DNA of 64,000 nucleotides from Salinisphaera orenii subsp. orenii MK-B5 (GTDB lineage Bacteria > Pseudomonadota > Gammaproteobacteria > Nevskiales > Salinisphaeraceae), in contig NZ_AYKH01000011.1 in assembly GCF_003788635.1 (NCBI RefSeq), forward strand, positions 18,016-82,015, read 5' to 3'. The position numbers and the translations under genes are program-made. The notes under the pieces were generated by a model. That model had not been told where the DNA came from. It was given only the letters and a program-made list of their open reading frames with translations, and did not search any database. This document shows positions 26,681 to 35,337 of the stretch, piece by piece; position 1 is the first letter of the stretch; each line of letters starts with the position of its first letter.

Positions 26681-27451
26681 ATGCGCGTGCCGCTGAGCGG
26701 CTGTCGGGTCTGGCTGACACGGCCGGCGCACCAGGCCGAAGGCTGGGCGGCCGCCCTCGAGGCCGCCGGCGCCACGGTGCTTCGCGAGCCGCTGCTCACG
26801 ATCGAACCGCCGGCCGACATCGAGGCGGCCCGCGCCGGCCTGATCGCGGCCGAGGCGGCCGACCGGATCCTTGCCACCAGTACCAACGCCGTGGATGCGG
26901 CGTGGCGGCTCAAACCGGATTTCGCGCCGCAAGGCACGCTCTACGGCGTGGGTGCAGCCAGCGCCGACGCGCTGGAAGCCGCCAGCGGCCGGCCGGTGGC
27001 GCGACCGTCGGGCGCGTTCACCAGCGAGCGGCTGCTCGCGCTCGAGAGCCTCGCGGCACTTCACGGCCAGCACGCGGCGGTGTTGTCGGGCGAGGGTGGC
27101 CGCACGGCGCTCGCGGACACGCTCGCCGCACGCGGTGCCGCCGTGACGCGGGTTGCGCTCTATCGTCGCCGGGGCGCCGACATCGGGCCGGCGCGGCTGG
27201 CCCGGCTGCTGGACCGCGCCGACGCCGTCGTCGTGACCAGCGGCGAGGCGCTGGCGCATCTGCTGACGCTGGCCGGCGACGATCACCGGGCGGCGCTGGC
27301 ACGGCTCCGGTTGGTGGCGCCGAGCAGGCGTGTGGTACAACAGGCCGATCAAGGCCAGGGCTGGACCCGCGCGCCCGTCGTCGTCGACCGCATGAGCGGC
27401 GAGGCAGTGGTGACCGCGCTTGCGCGGGTCTGGCGAGGCGATCGACAATAG
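26681..27451 (+). CDS. hemD: Uroporphyrinogen-III synthase
   Basis: 256 aa from ATG 26681. HemD closes and rearranges hydroxymethylbilane to uroporphyrinogen III. HemD is poorly conserved; here 'VWLTRPAHQAEGWAAAL', 'ATSTNAVDAAW', 'YGVGAASADALEAA', 'VLSGEGGRTALADTL' and 'VVTSGEALAHLL' follow the family pattern, and gene order hemC-hemD-hemX-hemY strongly supports the call. Two-domain length is normal. The upstream 152-nt gap holds no gene. Confidence 0.93.
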   Translation: MRVPLSGCRVWLTRPAHQAEGWAAALEAAGATVLREPLLTIEPPADIEAARAGLIAAEAADRILATSTNAVDAAWRLKPDFAPQGTLYGVGAASADALEAASGRPVARPSGAFTSERLLALESLAALHGQHAAVLSGEGGRTALADTLAARGAAVTRVALYRRRGADIGPARLARLLDRADAVVVTSGEALAHLLTLAGDDHRAALARLRLVAPSRRVVQQADQGQGWTRAPVVVDRMSGEAVVTALARVWRGDRQ

Positions 27452-27483
27452 CGGTCAACGGTATCGGGGGAATCCGGCATTCC

Positions 27484-29298
27484 ATGAGCGAAGATAAGCG
27501 CAAAGACGCCCAGTCCGGTTCGGGCGCCCGCGGCGAGGACTCCGCCGATAACCCGAGCGCCGGTGCGCGCGGCGGGTCCGGTTCGACCGCCGATAGCGGC
27601 CAGTCGAAGTCCGGCAAAGCGGAGCCCGTTAAAGCGGAGCCCTCTAAGGCTGAGCCCAATAAGGCCGAGCCCAGTGAGGCCGAGCCCAATAAGGCAGCGT
27701 CCGGCAAACCAGCGTCCGGCAAACCAGCGCCCGGCAAAGCAGAGCCCGGTAAGTCTGAGTCCGGCAAGGGCGCAGCCGGGACCGCTGCCGGCAAGGCGAA
27801 CACCGCCGGCTCGGGCGCGTCCGCGAAGTCCGGCGGCAAGGCGGCGCCCGCATCCGACAAGGGGGCGACCGCCGGCGGTCAATCGAAGCCGAAGGCGAGC
27901 TCCGCAGCCCGGGGCGAAACGCCCCGCGGCAAAACGGCGGCGGCCGATCGCGGTGCGCCGGCCACCGGCACCGCGCCCGACAGGAACACCTCGAAAGGCA
28001 GCGCCGGAGACACGACCTCGACCGGGGCCGGGGCCGGGGCCGCGGCGGCCGGTGCCGGCGCATCGTCCGATGGCGGCGGCACTCCCGACCGTCCGGCGGC
28101 CGGCCGTGCGAACGGCGGTGGTAGCGGGGGTACGGCGCGGATCATCGCGATCGTCGCCCTGGTGGTTGCCGCCATCGCGGTCGTGCTGGCCGGCTGGGTG
28201 TGGTACCAGGGGCAACAGCGGCTGGCTTCCCACGAGTCGCGTCTGAGCACGGTCGAGAAAGGGCTGGAATCCAGCGTCCAGGATATCGTCGAGCCCAAGC
28301 TCGACGAATTCGGCAACCGCATCGGCTCGGTGCGCGAAGAGACGCGGCAGACGCGCGAGCGGGTCGATGCTCTGGCGGGCGATCTCGAAGGCGTACGCGA
28401 GAATCTGAAGGCCACGCAGTCGCGCATTGCCAGCCTGGCCGAGCGTCAGGACAGCACCGGCAACCGCTGGGCGCTGCGTCAGATCGAGTCGCTCCTGCAG
28501 GCGGCGAACCGCCGGCTGCAGCTCTACAACGACCCGGAGGGCGCGCGCACCGCGCTCGAGATGGCCAGTGACGCCATCGGTCGCATGAGCGATCCGCGCC
28601 TGTTCGAGATCCGGGAGGCGGTGGTCGACGAGATCGCCGCGCTCAAGGCGCTGCCCGATCCGGATGTGGAGGGTCTGGCGCTGGAGTTGTCCTCGATGAT
28701 GGACCGCGTCGCCGATCTGCCGCTGGCCGCCGATGTGCCCACGGAGTATCAGCCGGAGTCGGCCGAGGCGGGCGATTCGGAATCGTCCGACGGCCCCACC
28801 GGGATCGCCGCGCTCGACGACATCGACTTCTCCCAGGGCTGGGCCCACTTCAAGGACTCCATGTCGCAGGCGCTGTCCGGCATGCTGACGATCCGGCGCG
28901 CGGATGGCACCCAGCGGGCGCTGCTGCCGCCCGACCAGGTGTTCTTCCTCAGCCAGAATCTGCAGCTGCAGCTGCGCAGCGCCCAGCTCGCCCTGCTCGA
29001 GCGCAACACCGAGAGCTATCGCGAGAGCCTGGCGTCGGCGAAATCCTGGCTCGAGGAGTACTACGACACCGACGCTTCGGCGGTCTCCGGGCTGATCGAT
29101 CAGCTCGAACAGATGCGCAACGTGGAGCTCGACTGGAATCCGCCGGACATCTCCACGAGCCTGATCCGGCTCCGCGATCTCATGGACGGCCGTGGTGAAA
29201 GCGAGGAGACCGATACCTCCTCGGATTCATCCGCCGCTACGGACGCCGAAGCCGGCGGCGACAGCGCCGGTGACGAGGCCGGCGAGGGCAGTCAGTGA
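27484..29298 (+). CDS. hemX: HemX-type membrane protein with repeat-rich N-terminus
   Basis: 604 aa. It is a single-pass inner-membrane protein (transmembrane 220-242, 'IAIVALVVAAIAVVLAGWVW') with the bulk (243-604) periplasmic. The periplasmic part has coiled-coil segments ('VEKGLESSVQDIVEPKLDEF', 'VREETRQTRERVDALA') and matches the PF04375 family, once misnamed uroporphyrinogen III methyltransferase. The cytoplasmic N-terminus (1-219) is extraordinarily long, Lys/Ala/Gly/Ser/Pro-rich and includes 11 tandem 15-bp repeats (27616-27780) encoding K-A-E-P-x-type units. Other HemX proteins have shorter N-termini. hemX overlaps hemY (TGATG). Confidence 0.93.
   Translation: MSEDKRKDAQSGSGARGEDSADNPSAGARGGSGSTADSGQSKSGKAEPVKAEPSKAEPNKAEPSEAEPNKAASGKPASGKPAPGKAEPGKSESGKGAAGTAAGKANTAGSGASAKSGGKAAPASDKGATAGGQSKPKASSAARGETPRGKTAAADRGAPATGTAPDRNTSKGSAGDTTSTGAGAGAAAAGAGASSDGGGTPDRPAAGRANGGGSGGTARIIAIVALVVAAIAVVLAGWVWYQGQQRLASHESRLSTVEKGLESSVQDIVEPKLDEFGNRIGSVREETRQTRERVDALAGDLEGVRENLKATQSRIASLAERQDSTGNRWALRQIESLLQAANRRLQLYNDPEGARTALEMASDAIGRMSDPRLFEIREAVVDEIAALKALPDPDVEGLALELSSMMDRVADLPLAADVPTEYQPESAEAGDSESSDGPTGIAALDDIDFSQGWAHFKDSMSQALSGMLTIRRADGTQRALLPPDQVFFLSQNLQLQLRSAQLALLERNTESYRESLASAKSWLEEYYDTDASAVSGLIDQLEQMRNVELDWNPPDISTSLIRLRDLMDGRGESEETDTSSDSSAATDAEAGGDSAGDEAGEGSQ
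27616..27780 (+). repeat. Eleven tandem 15-bp repeats inside hemX
   Basis: Reading in frame from 27616, eleven consecutive 15-nt units encode five-residue blocks: K-A-E-P-V, K-A-E-P-S, K-A-E-P-N, K-A-E-P-S, E-A-E-P-N, K-A-A-S-G, K-P-A-S-G, K-P-A-P-G, K-A-E-P-G, K-S-E-S-G, K-G-A-A-G. The phase is exact, so copy-number change would not shift the frame. Units drift from the KAEP type toward K-x-x-S/P-G types. Confidence 0.93.
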
Positions 29299-30479
29299 TG
29301 CGTCGCCTGCTGCTGATCTTCTTCGTCTTCCTCATACTGGGGATCGTGCTCGCGCTGGTCTTCCGGGATCAGCAGGGCTACATGCTCATCGCATTCGGCG
29401 GCTGGCAGATCGAGACCTCGCTGCTGTTCGCCGCCGGTGCGCTGCTGGTCACGCTCTGGCTGGTGATCACGCTCTGGCGGCTGGTCGTGGCGGGGGTGCT
29501 GATGCCCCGCGCGATACGCGAGCGTCTCGCCCGGCGTCGGGCGCGCAAGGCGCGCGCGTCGCTCTATGACGGGCTCGTCCGGCTCGCCGAAGGTCGCTGG
29601 AGCCGGGCCGAGAGCGAACTCAAGCGCCTGGCCGATCAGAACGAGGCGCCGGGGCTGAACTATCTCAACGCCGCCCGCGCCGCTCAGCGCCAGGGCCATG
29701 TCGCCGACCGGGATCGCTATCTGGAGCGCGCCGCCGCCCAGCGTGGCGTGAGCGAACTCGCAGTGTTAATGACCCAGGCCCGTCTGCAGATCGAGCAGGG
29801 CCAGACGGCCGAGGCCATGGCCAGCCTGTCGCGGCTGTACCAGATGGAACCGCAGCATCCGCTCGTGCTGCGACTCTACGCCGAGCAGGCCTATGCGGCG
29901 GGCGATTACGAGCAACTGCGCACGCTCGTGCCGCAGCTTTACAAGCACGGCGACATGCCGCCGGCGCGGGTGGATGCCATGGGCGTATCGGCCTGGGGCG
30001 ACCTGCTGGCGCGTCAGGGCCAGGACAGCATCGCGCTGACTACCGCCTGGAAACGGGTGCCCAAGCGCCTGCGCAGCCAGTCGTCGATGGTCGAGCGCTA
30101 TGTCGAGTGCCTGCGGGCGGCGAACGCCGACGATCAGGCCGCCGATGCGATCCGCGACGTGCTCAAGCGCGAGTGGAATCCGTCGCTCGTGCTGCTGTTC
30201 GGCGATCTGAAGAGCCACGACCGCACCGCCCAGCTGCAGACCGTGGAAGGATGGCTCAAGCAGTACGGCGAGGAGCCCGAGCTGCTGCTGGTCGCGGGCC
30301 GTCTGTGCCTGCGCAACCGCCTCTGGGGCCGCGCCCGGAGCTACTTCGAGGCCAGCCAGAAGAGCCAGTCGCGCCCGGACGCGCTGCTCGAGCTGGGCCG
30401 GCTGTTCGAGGAGATCAACGAGAAGGAAGAGGCCCGCCAGGCCTACCGGCAGGGCCTGGAACTGCACACCGGTTCGTGA
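29298..30479 (+). CDS. hemY: HemY-type TPR membrane protein
   Basis: 393 aa from ATG 29298, overlapping the hemX stop. Two N-terminal transmembrane helices (about residues 2-20 and 40-62) precede tetratricopeptide-like helices (about 95-393). 'ASLYDGLVRLAEGRWSRAE' is the conserved HemY start of the TPR region, and repeats such as 'ELLLVAGRLCLRNRLWGRA' and 'EARQAYRQGLEL' follow. This HemY is the gammaproteobacterial TPR protein, not protoporphyrinogen oxidase. It is thought to assist late heme steps. Intact. Confidence 0.94.
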   Translation: MRRLLLIFFVFLILGIVLALVFRDQQGYMLIAFGGWQIETSLLFAAGALLVTLWLVITLWRLVVAGVLMPRAIRERLARRRARKARASLYDGLVRLAEGRWSRAESELKRLADQNEAPGLNYLNAARAAQRQGHVADRDRYLERAAAQRGVSELAVLMTQARLQIEQGQTAEAMASLSRLYQMEPQHPLVLRLYAEQAYAAGDYEQLRTLVPQLYKHGDMPPARVDAMGVSAWGDLLARQGQDSIALTTAWKRVPKRLRSQSSMVERYVECLRAANADDQAADAIRDVLKREWNPSLVLLFGDLKSHDRTAQLQTVEGWLKQYGEEPELLLVAGRLCLRNRLWGRARSYFEASQKSQSRPDALLELGRLFEEINEKEEARQAYRQGLELHTGS

Positions 30480-30487
30480 GCGCTGGC

Positions 30488-31345
30488 ATGCCGACCAGCC
30501 TGATCATCGGCTGCGGCGACACCGGGGTCCGGGTCGCCGCGCGTGCGGTCGCCGCCGGCGAGGAGGTCGTCGGCGTGGTCCGCAGTGCGGCCAGCGCGGC
30601 CCGCGTCCGCGCCGTGGGCGCCCGCGCGCTCACGCTCGATCTCGACGGCGACCTGTCGGCGCTGCCGGCCTGCGACCGGCTGTTCTATTTCGCGCCCCCG
30701 CCCCGCGAGGGCGATACCGACACCCGCATGGCCACCGCACTGGCGGCGCTGCCGAGCCTGCCCGAGTATGTCGTCTACATCAGTACCAGCGGGGTGTACG
30801 GCGACTGCGGCGGGGCCTGGGCTACGGAGACGCAGCCGCTGCGGCCGGGTACGGCGCGGGCGCGGCGCCGGGTCGACGCCGAGCGGCAAGTCCGCGCCCT
30901 GCGCGGGGATGCGATCGTGCTGCGGGCGCCGGGCATCTACGGCCCCGGTCGGCTGCCGGTCGATCGCCTGCGCGCCGGCGAACCGATCCTCGACGACGCG
31001 GCCGGGGGGTGGAGTAATCGGGTGCATATCGACGACCTGGCGGAATACGCCTGGCAGGCCGGCCGCACGCGCTGGGCACACGGCGTCTACAATGCCTGCG
31101 ACGGGCAGCCGACGCGGCTGGGCATCTTCTACGACACGCTCGCGGACATGCTGGGCCTCGAGCGGCCGGCCCGCATCGGCTGGGATGAGGCCGAGACGCG
31201 ATTCTCGGCCATGCGCCTGTCGTTCCTGCGCGAGTCGCGACGGCTCAGCAACGCGCGGCTGGTCGCCGATAGCGGCATCGAGCCGCACTTCACGGATTTT
31301 CGCGACGGGCTGGCCGCCAGTCTGCGCGCACAGTCAGCGGACTGA
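30488..31345 (+). CDS. YeeZ-type extended SDR (NAD(P)-dependent epimerase-like)
   Basis: 285 aa from ATG 30488, 8 nt after hemY. The Rossmann start 'LIIGCGDTGVRVAARAV', 'VVYISTSGVYGDCGG' with the S-x-Y region and 'LRAPGIYGPGRLPVDRL' are characteristic of YeeZ-like extended SDRs (sugar-epimerase superfamily). The usual YxxxK active site is atypical here: 'TSGVYGDCGG' followed by 'ARARRRVDAERQV', so catalysis is uncertain. It could share the hem operon transcript. Substrate unknown. Confidence 0.85.
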   Translation: MPTSLIIGCGDTGVRVAARAVAAGEEVVGVVRSAASAARVRAVGARALTLDLDGDLSALPACDRLFYFAPPPREGDTDTRMATALAALPSLPEYVVYISTSGVYGDCGGAWATETQPLRPGTARARRRVDAERQVRALRGDAIVLRAPGIYGPGRLPVDRLRAGEPILDDAAGGWSNRVHIDDLAEYAWQAGRTRWAHGVYNACDGQPTRLGIFYDTLADMLGLERPARIGWDEAETRFSAMRLSFLRESRRLSNARLVADSGIEPHFTDFRDGLAASLRAQSAD

Positions 31346-31531
31346 GGATGCCCTAAGGCGCCATCGATGCGTGCTGCGGCGTCGTACCGCGTGTCGACGG
31401 CTCCCCGGTGCGACACCCCCAAGATCGTTATTGCCGCAACGAGCTGCCCTAGCAGGCTCGAGAGCATCGAAGTCGCCGCGACGATCGGCGACCGCTGCAT
31501 CCGGCGGGCTCGCATGCAGTGTTGATCGGCC

Positions 31532-31993
31532 CTATTCGGCCGCCGCGGTCTCAGGCGGCGTGATACGCCGTCGCGCCAGCTCGGATTCGAAGCGCGCAGC
31601 CACGCTGTCCAGACAGTCCGCACCGGTGAGGGCCAGCGCGACATGCCCGTTTTCGTTGGCGATCAGCGCCGTATTGTAGATATAGCTCGGCATCTCGCTG
31701 CCGCAGTTGCCGATACGGCGGGCGGTGAGCGTCAGCCGGTAGCGGGCCTGCGCGGCGAGCCGCGCGTAGTCGCGGCTGCGCTCGAGTGCCTCGGGGTCGT
31801 AGCGCAACAGCGACCAGCCGCGCTGCGACAGGCTGCGCCGCAGCCGGTCACCGAGCATGCCGCCCGTGTCCGGCACCGCGATCACGGTGTCGCCCGCGCC
31901 CGGCCCCGTATCCGTCCGGACACCGGCGTTGCCGGTACAGGCGGCCAGCAGCGGCCCGACGAGCAGAAGAAGGACGGCGGCGTGCGCTTTCAT
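31532..31993 (-). CDS. Small lipoprotein of unknown function
   Basis: 153 aa from ATG 31993; a longer frame starting 30 nt upstream is disfavoured. The signal peptide ends in lipobox 'LLAAC' (acylated Cys about residue 19). The mature protein (about 134 residues) is mixed alpha/beta with two further Cys residues ('RIGNCGSEMPS', 'LTGADCLDSVAARF') that could form a disulfide. I recognise no family. It is monocistronic between the SDR and the RND operon. Confidence 0.72.
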   Translation of the reverse strand: MKAHAAVLLLLVGPLLAACTGNAGVRTDTGPGAGDTVIAVPDTGGMLGDRLRRSLSQRGWSLLRYDPEALERSRDYARLAAQARYRLTLTARRIGNCGSEMPSYIYNTALIANENGHVALALTGADCLDSVAARFESELARRRITPPETAAAE

Positions 31994-32223
31994 GAACGCG
32001 GGGTGTGGTCGGACATGAGCCAAGGATAACCGCTCGGCCGCGGGTCGGGCACGCGCGCCCGGTCAATGCGAGCAGAGCCCCGGCTACGTGGACTGCGACG
32101 AAAGGCCCGCCCGCCCGCGCATCGGCTTCGCCGCGGCACCCGGCCCCCGGCTGCACGTGCCGGTTTGACTGCGGCCCGTGCGGACTCCAGCGCGAACGGT
32201 CGTACCAGCGTCGGCCGGGCACG

Positions 32224-35200
32224 CTAGTGCTGGGAGGCGGGTGCGAGTCGGGCGATGCCGGTACGCAGATCCTCGACGATCACGTAGAAGCAGGGCACCA
32301 GGGCCAGCGTGATACCGGTGGCGAACAGAATGCCGAAGCCCAGCGAGATCGCCATCGGGATCATGAAGCGCGCCTGCAGCGACGTCTCGAAGATCATCGG
32401 CGCGAGGCCGCCGAAGGTGGTCAGCGTGGTGAGCAGGATCGGGCGGAATCGGCGCACCGCGGCCAGGCGCACGGCGTCGATCGCGTTCTCGCCCGCATTG
32501 CGCAATGTGTTGGCGTAGTGGATGAGCACCAGCGAATCGTTGACCACGACGCCCGCCAGGGCGACGACGCCCATCAGGCTGATCACCGACAGCGAATAGC
32601 CCATGATCTCGTGACCGATGATGGCGCCGACCACCGCGAACGGGATCGCGATCATCACGATCACGGGCTGGATGTAGCTGGCGAACGGGATCGCCAGCAG
32701 CATGTAGATGGCGGCCATCGACAGGATGAAGCCGATGAACAGCGAGCGCATCGAGTCGGCCGTGTCCTCCTGACGCCCGGAGTAGCCATAGGTCAGGCCC
32801 GGATAGTCGGCCGCGAGTTCGGGCAGGGTCTCGGCGTTGAGCGCCTGGGTGATGCGGCTGGTCGCATCGAAGGGCGTGACGTTGGCCGTGACCTCGATGC
32901 TGCGGCGACCGTTGTGGCGGGTGATCTCCGTGTAGGCGCGGCTGTAGTCGATGTCGGCGATCTGATGCAGTGGCACTCGCGTGCCTTCCGGGGTGCGGAT
33001 GAGCAGATTGCGGATCGCCGCGGTGCTGTCCCGTTCGGCCTCGGGCAGCGTGACCATCACCTTGACCTCGTTGCGCCCGCGCAGCTGCCGCAGGGCTTCG
33101 TCGCCGTAGAAGGCCGCCCGGACCTGGGCGCCGACGTCGGCATTGCTCAGTCCGAGGCTGCGACCGGCGTCGTTGAGGGTGAATTCGATCTGGTTCTTGC
33201 CCTGGGCCACGCCGCTGTCGATGTCGGTGGTGCCCGCGAATTCGCCGATGCGCGCCGCGAGCGCCTCCGCGGCGCGATCGAGCGTGTCCGTGTCGCGGTG
33301 TGACAGCTCCACGGTGATCGCCTTGCCCGCGCCGGGGCCGCCGGCGTCGGACTGGAACTGAGAAGACTGCAGGTCGGCGATCTCGCCGAGTTCGTCGCGC
33401 CATTCGCGAATGAAAGCGGCGGTGGTGATCGGGCGCACGTCGGCGGCGGTGAGATAGACCCGCGTCTCGATGCTGTTCTCCTCGATGGTGGCGAACACGC
33501 CGGTGGCGAGATCGTCGCCGCCGTTGGCCGCGATCACGCGCTCGGCGGCCTCGCCCAGCCGGTCGCGGGTGGCCTGCATGCGGTCCATCGGCGTGCCATA
33601 GGGCAGCGTGAGGGTGGCCTGAGCCCGATCGGATTCCACCTTGGGCATGAGCGTGAAGCCCATCTGGCCGCTGCCCGCCCAGGCGAGAACCACCAGCAGC
33701 ACCGCCACGCCGATCGCGGCCGTCAGGTAGCGATGGACCACGAGCCGTGTCGCCAGCGGCGCGTAGTAGCGTGATACCAGCGTCGAGAAGCCGTTGGAGA
33801 AGGCCTGCTGATAGCGATGGATGGCCGCCGAGACGCGATTGCCGCGCCGGTTGCGCCCGTGTGCGAGATGCGCGGGCATGATGAACAGCGCCTCCACCCA
33901 CGACACCAGGAACACGGTGATCACCACCAGCGGAATCACGCCGAACAGCTTGCCGAGAAAGCCGGGTACCAGCAGCAGCGGCAGGAAGGCCGCGATGTTG
34001 GTGAGAATCGAGAACGAGATCGGCAGGGCCACGTCGCGGGCGCCGCCGATGGCTGCCTCCATGAAGCTCGCCCCGCGCTCGCGGCGCTCGTAGATGTTCT
34101 CGCCGGCCACGATGGCGTCGTCGACCACGATGCCCAGCGCGATGATGAAGGCGAACATCGAGATCATGTTGATGGTCACGCCCATCAGCGGCAGGAACAG
34201 GAAAGCGCCGAGAAAGGCGGTGGGAATGCCCATCGTCACCCAGAACGCCAGGCGCATGTCCAGGAACAGGCTGAGCACGATCAGCACCAGCGCCAGGCCC
34301 ATGAAGGCGTTCTTGAGCAGCAGGTCGAGGCGTTGCTGATAGACCTCGGAGCTGTCGCCGCTGATGGTGTATTGGATCGACGGCGGCAGATCGGACTCCA
34401 TCTCGGTAAGCGCGGCGCGGGTGGCTTCCGAGACCTGGATCGGGGTCTGGCTGCCCACGCGATAGACCGCGATGCCGATGGAGTGCGCGCCGTCGTAGGT
34501 GGCTTCGGTCTTGCTGTCCTCGAAGCCCTCGCTGACGCTGGCGATATCGCCCAGATGAATGACGCTGCCGGAATCGGTGGTCACGATCGGGATGCGCGCG
34601 AACTCGCGAGCCTGGTCGCGCCGACCCTTGAGACGCAGCAGGATTTCGCCGGCGTCGGTGTCGGCGCTGCCGCCGGCCACGTCCACGGCCGAGGCCGCGA
34701 TGCGCTCGGAGACGTCGCCCAGCGTCAGGCCGTAGCTGCGCAGCTGTTGCTGGGAGATCTCGACTCGCACCACATAGTCGCGCGCGCCTTCGAGCTCGGC
34801 CTGGGTGATGTCGGGGGACTGCAGCAGCCGGTCGCGCACCTCCTCGGCGTAGGCGCGCAGGGCAGCTTCGTCGACGTCGCCGTAGAGCTGCACGTCGAGC
34901 ACGTCGCGCTGGTGGTCCGACAGCGAGATCACCGGCCGCTCGGCGTCGGCCGGAAAGGTCGTGACCTGGTTGACCGCCTGCTGCACGTCCTGGAACACGG
35001 CCTGGCCGTCGGCGGACTCGGACAGCTCGAGGGTGACCGAGCCGCTGCCCTCGGCGGCAGTGGCGGTCATGTCCTCGATGCCGGTGATATCGCGCACCTT
35101 CTCCTCGATGGCGAGCACGATGTTCTGTTCGACCTGTTCCGGGGTCGCGCCCGGGTAGGCGACGGTCACGCTGACCTGATCGAGGCTGAACTCGGGAAAG

Positions 35201-35337
35201 ACTTCCTGCTTGATCAGCGTCGTCATCAGCAGACCACCGGCCAGCAGCGCGAACATCAGCAGGTTCGGCGTCACCCGGTTGGCCACCATCCAGGCCATCG
35301 GGCCGCGGCGGGGCGTGTTGTCGCTCGGCTCGCTCAT
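32224..35337 (-). CDS. RND-family efflux transporter permease
   Basis: 1037 aa, the normal length for an AcrB-type proton antiporter. Twelve transmembrane helices are expected; the first is at about 25-42 ('NLLMFALLAGGLLMTTL'). The proton-relay pair Asp406-Asp407 lies in 'ALGIVVDDAIVAGENIYER' (TM4), and the large periplasmic loops contain the expected 'PGATPEQVE' and 'IEEKVRDITGIEDM' segments. It is last in the operon EF-hand gene, OMF, MFP, permease, with a 4-nt overlap (ATGA) with the MFP gene. Substrates cannot be read from sequence; metal, dye or lipid-like compounds are all possible. Confidence 0.95.
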   Translation of the reverse strand: MSEPSDNTPRRGPMAWMVANRVTPNLLMFALLAGGLLMTTLIKQEVFPEFSLDQVSVTVAYPGATPEQVEQNIVLAIEEKVRDITGIEDMTATAAEGSGSVTLELSESADGQAVFQDVQQAVNQVTTFPADAERPVISLSDHQRDVLDVQLYGDVDEAALRAYAEEVRDRLLQSPDITQAELEGARDYVVRVEISQQQLRSYGLTLGDVSERIAASAVDVAGGSADTDAGEILLRLKGRRDQAREFARIPIVTTDSGSVIHLGDIASVSEGFEDSKTEATYDGAHSIGIAVYRVGSQTPIQVSEATRAALTEMESDLPPSIQYTISGDSSEVYQQRLDLLLKNAFMGLALVLIVLSLFLDMRLAFWVTMGIPTAFLGAFLFLPLMGVTINMISMFAFIIALGIVVDDAIVAGENIYERRERGASFMEAAIGGARDVALPISFSILTNIAAFLPLLLVPGFLGKLFGVIPLVVITVFLVSWVEALFIMPAHLAHGRNRRGNRVSAAIHRYQQAFSNGFSTLVSRYYAPLATRLVVHRYLTAAIGVAVLLVVLAWAGSGQMGFTLMPKVESDRAQATLTLPYGTPMDRMQATRDRLGEAAERVIAANGGDDLATGVFATIEENSIETRVYLTAADVRPITTAAFIREWRDELGEIADLQSSQFQSDAGGPGAGKAITVELSHRDTDTLDRAAEALAARIGEFAGTTDIDSGVAQGKNQIEFTLNDAGRSLGLSNADVGAQVRAAFYGDEALRQLRGRNEVKVMVTLPEAERDSTAAIRNLLIRTPEGTRVPLHQIADIDYSRAYTEITRHNGRRSIEVTANVTPFDATSRITQALNAETLPELAADYPGLTYGYSGRQEDTADSMRSLFIGFILSMAAIYMLLAIPFASYIQPVIVMIAIPFAVVGAIIGHEIMGYSLSVISLMGVVALAGVVVNDSLVLIHYANTLRNAGENAIDAVRLAAVRRFRPILLTTLTTFGGLAPMIFETSLQARFMIPMAISLGFGILFATGITLALVPCFYVIVEDLRTGIARLAPASQH

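Noticed and set aside
27616..27780. Repeat array considered as a CRISPR or IS remnant
   Set aside because: The 15-nt units are contiguous, in the reading frame, and diverge gradually, with no spacers or terminal inverted repeats.
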